From Wyeomyia smithii (Eukaryota; Arthropoda; Insecta; Diptera; Culicidae), in contig NC_073695.1 of assembly GCF_029784165.1 (NCBI RefSeq), positions 100,009,306 to 100,073,305 of the forward strand: 64,000 bases of DNA. Direction: 5' to 3'. Below, piece by piece: positions 58,503-64,000 of the stretch. The first letter of the stretch is position 1, and every line of letters begins with the position of its first letter. The notes under the pieces were generated by a model. That model searched no databases. It saw only the letters and a program-made list of their open reading frames with translations, and was not told where the DNA came from. The position numbers and the translations under genes are program-made.

Positions 58503-59136
58503 CCAAGTATGATGACAGTTCTACAAGGTATGCCATTCACGTCGATGCAATAGTATTAGTGATCGTTATGAACTTTTTCCAATTTTGTATGAAATTTGAA
58601 ATGATTTTGCATTTTAAACTAAACTTATGAAACATACTTTCCTGAAAAGTTATAGAAATGATGTTGAAACATGTTTTATTTGTGGGGAATACATCAACAT
58701 GTTGCGGTTTAGGTAAAATATGTTTTTTTTTCATCGATTTGCCGGTAACCTTTTCGCACTTTTCGTTTTTTTCTTTACTCTAATAGCGCTTCTAAATAGA
58801 ATCGCTTATGTTTCATACAATAACAAAAGTCATGAGCTATGACAATGACTGAGATTTTGCTCCAACTATTAGAAATATAGCATTTTTATATATTTTATTT
58901 CGACATATTGTCGCAATTTTTCGCACTAAATCTAAATTAATATGAATTTCTAGTGTGTTTCAACTGGAGATTCACGCTCCAACCAAAAAAATCAGATATA
59001 GAACAACATAAAACGAGAAATTTCCAAAAATGTTCTGAATTCCATACAAAACGCGAAATTTTTCATAACGAGATTTGTTTGTGTGCGTGGATAGACAAAA
59101 ATGTAGCATACCTTGTAGAACTGTCATCATACTTGG
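58503..59136. mobile_element. TIR element with 9-bp target duplication (Mutator-like?)
   Basis: Inverted ends of about 32 bp start CCAAGTATGATGACAGTTCT on each side. A perfect 9-bp duplication CTTATTGAC flanks it (58494-58502 and 59137-59145). It is 634 bp with no transposase. A 9-bp duplication fits Mutator-like elements, but that call is an inference. It interrupts the Penelope-like element, whose sequence rejoins across the duplication. Confidence 0.8.
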
Positions 59137-60554
59137 CTTATTGACGGCTTGTTTGGTGGTGTATATGTAACACATCTCAAGAAAAGGGAGTGTATTGATG
59201 GTTCTGCTACGGTCTACAATGCTGGTTGGGTCTAAGTGAAACCTGTGTCCGAAATCAACACAGTGTTGTATGAGTGCTGTTTTTTCTCTAATCTCTTCTA
59301 TTATTTGTTGTTGTATTGGTAAAGTTTATTCTCTCATCTACACGTTGCATATTGGATTTGTGGCTCAATAGGCTAGTGTTGAGTTTATTTGTTGTCATAC
59401 CAATGCAGCAACTACTGCAGTTGCTAAAGATATTTTGTACACAACACTACGGTTGTCTAATTTTTTGAGCGGGTCTTTTAGTTCTGAGAGGAACTGTTTT
59501 ACTGTGTTTTTCTGTCTGCATGCTATGTAGTATTGTGGGTAATCATGCCTGAGCATCTTAGCTAGTCTTTCTGTCAGCATTGGGACATACGGAACAGAAC
59601 GATATAGCTCTACCTATTCTGTGATGCTGGGACAATCTTGACCCCGGAATTGGCTGTGACGGCGGATTTGTGTCTGGCAACGGTCCTGGTTTTTCCTGTT
59701 GGCTGCTACTTTGTGGAATTTGCGGTGACGACGGTGGTGCTGGTGGTTTTGGCTGTAGATGTGGCGAAGGAAGAATGTATGCTGGCGTAGAAATTGGATC
59801 TCCATCTTCTCTTCATTGTCGACATTTGATTTTGGATAAGTCTGTCCATCAGTGTTTTTGGATAGTTGTTGTGTTGCAGGTGCTGGTGTATAGTTGTTTT
59901 TTAATGTTTCATGCTACTTTTTCTGGAGAGAGAGAGACATGACCCTATGAGTGAAGTTTAACGTGACATTAACTTTCTGCTGCATTTTGTGGCACGAGTG
60001 GTAGTTCAGTATCCTCCCCAAAGCAATTGGTTCTGTGTACCATTCCGTCGTTAGATGCTGATTCTTCTTTCCGATCACGATCATGTCCAGGAAGGGTAGC
60101 TTTTCTCCCTCCTCAACCTTAACTGTTAATTGCAGCCTTGGTTCTTGCCTGTTGAACACCTCTAGAACCGTGGGAACCGCATCCTTCGGTACAGCCGAAA
60201 ATAAATCGTCTACGTATATTCGGATCTGTAATCCGAATATATGGCCAATGAATGGACGATGAATGGCTGTTCAGTCTGTGCCTTATCTATGATAGAATCC
60301 AGCGCTATGTCCGCCCGCATTGGCGAAAAAGGACTTCCCATTGCTGTACCGTAGATCTGTCTAATGTGCTGATTTTTGTACTGCAAATAGTTTGATTCCA
60401 TACAGAAACTTATCGCTTTATTATCCCCCATTCAGTAATCATTATGGTGATTGATTTCCTCGGAACGTTCTTAAATAGAGATACCACATCTACGGAAATT
60501 ACGATGTGGTTCACTGGCAGAATCACATTATTAATCTCCTCATAGAGCTCAAAA

Positions 60555-60824
60555 GGCGTCGTACACAAATTACGTAACGCATTGAGGGGAGGAGGGGGTT
60601 TGAGTCAGCGTTACTTATTGTTACGTAGGGGGGAGGGGGGTAGTAAAGACAGTTACGTAACTGTGATGTTTGCTTGAAATGGAAAATTTTGGAGGGGGGT
60701 TAGGCTGATTAGCGTTATGTAATTTTAGGGGAGGGAGTCATGTCGAACGTTACTTATAGTTACATAGGGGGGGAGGGGGTCTGAAATCTAGATTTTTAGC
60801 GTTACGTAATTTGTGTACGACGCC
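60555..60824. mobile_element. MITE with 26-bp perfect TIRs and G-rich interior
   Basis: Both ends begin GGCGTCGTACACAAATTACG and match for 26 bp. The 270-bp interior has repeated GTTAC-TTA-GTTACGTA phrases followed by long G-runs such as GGGGGGAGGGGGG. It is inserted inside the reverse transcriptase of the Penelope-like element (between TPFELYEE and upstream sequence). The target duplication is not clear because A-runs flank it. Non-coding. Confidence 0.85.
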
Positions 60825-61257
60825 AAAGAGCTGTGGGTGCTGTAAGTGCTGTTCATCGATCCTGATAGAATGCTCGCGAAAAATTTCGATATTCTGTATG
60901 TAGGACCGGTACTATTACTAGTAGCATGGAGGCTGTGTTTATCAATAATGGGACGGAAGAACTGCTCCTAGGCTTGATCGGAATCTTGAAGAATCTGTAT
61001 TCGATTCTCAACAAGCGATCACTAATAGGCCTCCAACTAATGACACGCTTAATCTGTTTTCGTCTTCGGTCCCCGCACTTCCTGGATGACTGTGACTTTC
61101 ACCACAGCCACTCGATGACGATTTCATCGAACAAACATCGAACGAAACATAACGATTATTTGAGGAATTTTGCTTAGTGGGCAATAATGCCGCTAGTGTA
61201 GTGCACATTCATTATCAAAGACAAAAACCGCCAGTAATGCCACAGGTGTTTATTTAA

Positions 61258-61397
61258 CCCTCTAGTGCCCAAATTAATTTCTAAACGGACTTTGATAAAA
61301 TCATTATAAACCATCATAAACACTTTTTAAGTATTTATTAAAGCTTTTCGGAACTTCGACTGAAGCCCGCCAAATGGCGGCATTGGGCACTAGAGGG
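61258..61397. mobile_element. piggyBac-type MITE
   Basis: Ends CCCTCTAGTGCCCAA and its inverted copy are flanked by TTAA on both sides (61254-61257 and 61398-61401), the specific target duplication of piggyBac elements, which also start CCC. It is 140 bp with no coding sequence. A direct repeat containing AAAGACAAAAACCG lies just outside on each side (about 61217 and 61424). Confidence 0.88.
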
Positions 61398-61549
61398 TTA
61401 AGCAAGCGTGCACACCCATTAGCAAAGACAAAAACCGTTTTACGAAAATAATATAGTAGACAATAAGCTCACATGGTGGCGCATGTGTGTATCGTTTCGA
61501 ATAAGGACGAAGAATTTTCAGGATTTTTCTTCGAAGAGGCACATCTGTT

Positions 61550-62245
61550 TGTCTGTGCTTTCACCTTAACTTTTTGCAATTCCCTGGTTTAGATGCCCAC
61601 ACGTGCCGGTTCAATAAGAGTCCTGAAGTTCCAAGTACCGATTTTCGTGTCCCTTTCCGTTTGCCTAGATCAAAACCAATTAATCCGATTCGTATTTATT
61701 TCTGGATTGTTCGTAGTTGAGTACTTTCGGCATACTGCCTTACTAAGGCTACGATGCCGACGATGGGGCTAGAACATCCTTCACGATTCCACCTACGTCA
61801 CAATGTTACGCCAACAAACTCGGTCCATGGCAGCTTGTCTCTAAATTCTTGGGCGATCTACATCTCCAAGACCTCCTAGTGCGTTTCTACGTCTTGTACA
61901 GGCCGGATTCGAGACGAACATCATTTTTGCGACTTTTTGGATACTGGGCTCACCGTAGAGCTACGCCAGCTCGTGGCTTATTCCACGCTTGCATACAGCA
62001 TCCTCACATACCAAAGACGGTCCAAAGCACATGTATGTGCCGATACTCCCTTTCAATATACATCCGGCAGCGCAACAATGTCAAACTTTCGAACCCTCAA
62101 TAAGTCGGAAAGGATGCAGGATCTTCCCAAAAAATTAAGGTACTTGCAATTCCATCATCCAATCGTTAGTTCGTTTTCGTTGCTTGGGTCTATGCCGATT
62201 GTTCCAGTCCGTGTTTACATAGTTTGTATTGTTTGCAGGAAGTGA
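61550..62245 (-). pseudogene. Fragments of non-LTR retrotransposons, minus strand
   Basis: On the minus strand, 62245-62185 matches the 5' coding start of the 49988 element (GGACTGGAACAATCGGCATA), followed by LSDLLRVRKFDIVALPDVY (about 62110-62050), the start of the endonuclease domain. Below about 61830, a different piece reads like a retrotransposon C-terminus (RVCWRNIVT) followed by a GTWNFRTLIEPAR-like segment near 61620, a second endonuclease start. Two or three scrambled fragments are likely. All are disrupted. Confidence 0.5.
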
Positions 62246-63434
62246 TTTCTGTTTCTCTGGATAAACGTGAAGTTACTCCGTACTTTTAAGAAAACTTTCA
62301 ATAGTTTTTAGCCCCGGCTATCAACCCCTTCTGTGAGTTCATTGAGAGTTTTTCTATGATTTCTATTCGAAATATTCACCCTTTATTCCTATAACAATCT
62401 TTTTGAACACACTTAAATGTTTTGATTATATACTGCATTTATGCTGCAGAATTCGACCTGTACAACGATTTCAATGGTTCAATTTAAACATCAAATAATA
62501 TAATTTTATTCGCATTTTCTGTTGTTGAGAAAACATCAAAATACGATGAAAACAGTTTGTGTTAAACATTTCGTACCCATTTTTGAGCCGTCTGTGAAGA
62601 ATACCGTTAACTTCTGACGAAGCATGTAAACTCCGCACTCCCAATCGAAACACGATGATAATAAAAATAGTCTAATGATATATTTTCCTCTCGATTGAAA
62701 GTTGATCATCATACATTATCATACATCCCTCTAATGTACCGAGTATAGCGACACCTATGACATAGTAGCGGAAACCGCACGTAATCGTTTTCTCTCGATA
62801 GTGCAGATGGCAGCAAACAGCATTTCTGAAAATATGGTTTGTGTATAGAATAATTAAACAGAAATATTAATAAACATTAATGAAATTAAGGACTTCTACA
62901 CAGTAAATAAACTTTATGTCGAATCGCACATAAAACATTGCCTCCATCGCTTGTGATAGGGACCCTGGAAAGATAGTTTACATCAATTTGACACCTCGCT
63001 TTTAGCAATATTGTCCATGTTTTTGCTAATAGTGTGTTGTTTTTTCTTAATTAATGAAAAAAAAATAAAACCTGAATTCTGCTGTTATTCATCGATGCGT
63101 TAACACCGTAATGACCATTCATTGATAGTTAATGAAAAAAATTTGCATTTTCAAATATTCAAAAGTCGGGAGTCAATTTAACGCATGATTATCCTTTTAC
63201 ACACATCAAAATATGATTATCTTTCCAGAGTTGATTTTTACCCTCCGGTAACTAATTTTATGTTCTGTTTTTGCGTTTAGCTTAGCTAGTCGAACTTAAA
63301 TAAAGTTGACAAGCTCAAATAGCAACATCTGTGTTAGGTTCAGCTGTACATGCGAAGAATAGTGTAGTCACTTGCAAATACATCTACAAAGAGAAATGCC
63401 AGGATATTGCACCAACAGATGGACAGATAGAAAA
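62246..63434. other. AT-rich intergenic DNA
   Basis: No gene or clear repeat is seen. Short minus-strand frame 62471-62653 has no domain. Confidence 0.4.
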
Positions 63435-63436
63435 TA

Positions 63437-64000
63437 CTGTGACATGCGTTCGTTCAGACGCGCCATGTTTTTTATAGGTTTTTCTTCAAAAACTAATTGG
63501 ATTTTGAATGACATCACTTATTTTGATTTGTTATCATGAACTAAAACAAACAGCACCTTTCCTTAAAAAAAAAGGCACTTGATAGAATAAAAAATGCGAA
63601 AGATTAGAAATAAGCTGATGTATTCGTTTAGACGCACCTCTGGGGTACCTTGGTTGCAAAAGTTTACGCCAATGAACACCAGTCCAACACAGTAAACGAG
63701 CTTAAATCATGCATACGTTCATACTGGCAACAAATCTCTGTAAATACTCTCCATAACCTTGTCAATTCAATGCCCAGAAGAGTATTTGAAGTTATTAAGA
63801 ATAAGGGATGAGCTACAAAGTATTAGCCAACTGATGGACTCAGAAAATTTGAGCTTCTACTACGTTGACTTGAGTTGCGTCTAAACCCAAGTAACAAAAC
63901 TGGTTTTATGAAAGTTTTATAGCGCTGTTTTGGCTGTATTAGGCGCTATAAAACTTCGATAAAACTAATATTGTTACTAGGGAACGAATACATCAGCTTA
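63437..64000 (+). mobile_element. Tc1-like element, 3'-type end and C-terminal fragments, running off the window
   Basis: It starts with CTGTGACATGCGTTCG after TA (63435-63436), the same terminus as 56314, then GACGCACC-type subterminal sequence. From about 63640 transposase C-terminal sequence (GTLVAKVYAN, SCIRSYWQQISVNTLHNLVN) reads on the + strand with an abrupt junction at 63640. This means left-end and right-end parts are joined with the middle deleted. A small palindromic insertion lies at 63888-63981. The window ends before the right terminus. Confidence 0.75.
63888..63981. mobile_element. 94-bp palindromic mini-MITE inside the Tc1 copy
   Basis: The left half CCCAAGTAACAAAACTGGTT and the inverted right half CCCTAGTAACAATATTAGTT pair for about 41 bp, with TTTTATAGCGC near the centre, so almost the whole insert folds into one hairpin. 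It interrupts the conserved Tc1 sequence GCGTCTAAACGAATACATC with an apparent AA duplication. Confidence 0.7.

Larger units (their letters stand above)
58020..61240 (-). pseudogene. Penelope-like retroelement, minus strand, interrupted by three MITEs
   Basis: Minus-strand translation gives a Penelope-type reverse transcriptase: SVDVVSLFKNVP (motif A, about 60500), GTAMGSPFSPMRADIAL (about 60320), YVDDLFSAVP (catalytic YVDD at 60205-60216, intact) and LPFLDMIVIGKKNQ (about 60090). A GIY-YIG endonuclease-like segment follows, with NRSVVYKIS (about 59440) and LIQHCVDFGHRFHLD (about 59250). The 3' part with PSFSNDLIAIARIS is near 58110. The frame is broken by shifts and by insertions at 58178-58469, 58503-59136 and 60555-60824. 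The 5' portion beyond 60825 is only weakly recognisable. Inactive. Confidence 0.8.

Noticed and set aside
1..64000. CRISPR array, bacterial operons or phage genes
   Set aside because: Spliced introns, AATAAA signals, SINEs and insect Blimp-1 make this eukaryotic nuclear DNA. The tandem repeats seen lack the uniform repeat-spacer design of CRISPR.

Overview
The window looks like nuclear DNA of a culicine mosquito. It is AT-rich, intron-bearing and crowded with degenerate transposable elements. Only one gene can be supported as functional: an ortholog of Blimp-1/PRDM1, a PR-domain and C2H2 zinc-finger transcriptional repressor. It lies on the + strand, with four coding exons between 34941 and 45117 and a reconstructed protein of about 1028 residues. 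The mosquito assignment is an inference from the insect-type Blimp-1, tRNA-derived SINEs and the repeat landscape. No species can be fixed from the sequence alone.

Layout. 1-4.4 kb: AT-rich DNA with a long palindromic Transib-like element (1517-3141), a tRNA-derived SINE and a small inverted-repeat element. 4.4-8.2 kb: GC-richer, low in repeats, with initiator- and donor-like motifs; it could hold a promoter and a 5' UTR exon. 8.2-31.4 kb: repeat-dominated, with a pogo-like element, hAT-type MITEs, a 252-bp tandem array, an element with 4-bp target duplications, two mariner transposase pseudogenes, a minus-strand SINE and several unclassified dispersed repeats. 31.4-34.9 kb: GC-richer upstream DNA of Blimp-1. 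34.9-45.1 kb: the Blimp-1 coding exons; the 6.9-kb intron 2 carries two MITEs. 45.1-47.7 kb: probable 3' UTR. 47.7-64 kb: nested transposons, namely a TA-flanked element carrying an internally deleted non-LTR retrotransposon and a 645-bp tandem duplication, degenerate minus-strand non-LTR sequence, a mirror-image Tc1 element, a Penelope-like element hit by three MITEs, a piggyBac-type MITE, and a Tc1 copy running off the end.

The Blimp-1 PR domain is split over coding exons 1-3. All five zinc fingers are in exon 3, and a low-complexity Asn/Pro-rich tail is in exon 4. None of the transposase or reverse transcriptase frames is intact. Many MITE calls rest on terminal inverted repeats plus flanking target-site duplications read directly from the sequence. 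I did not find a clear new biological system. The points most worth checking are the RSS-heptamer Transib palindrome, the two-ended Tc1 mirror element, a family of CAGAT-rich hAT MITEs, two hairpins, and the perfect 645-bp duplication, which may be an assembly error.
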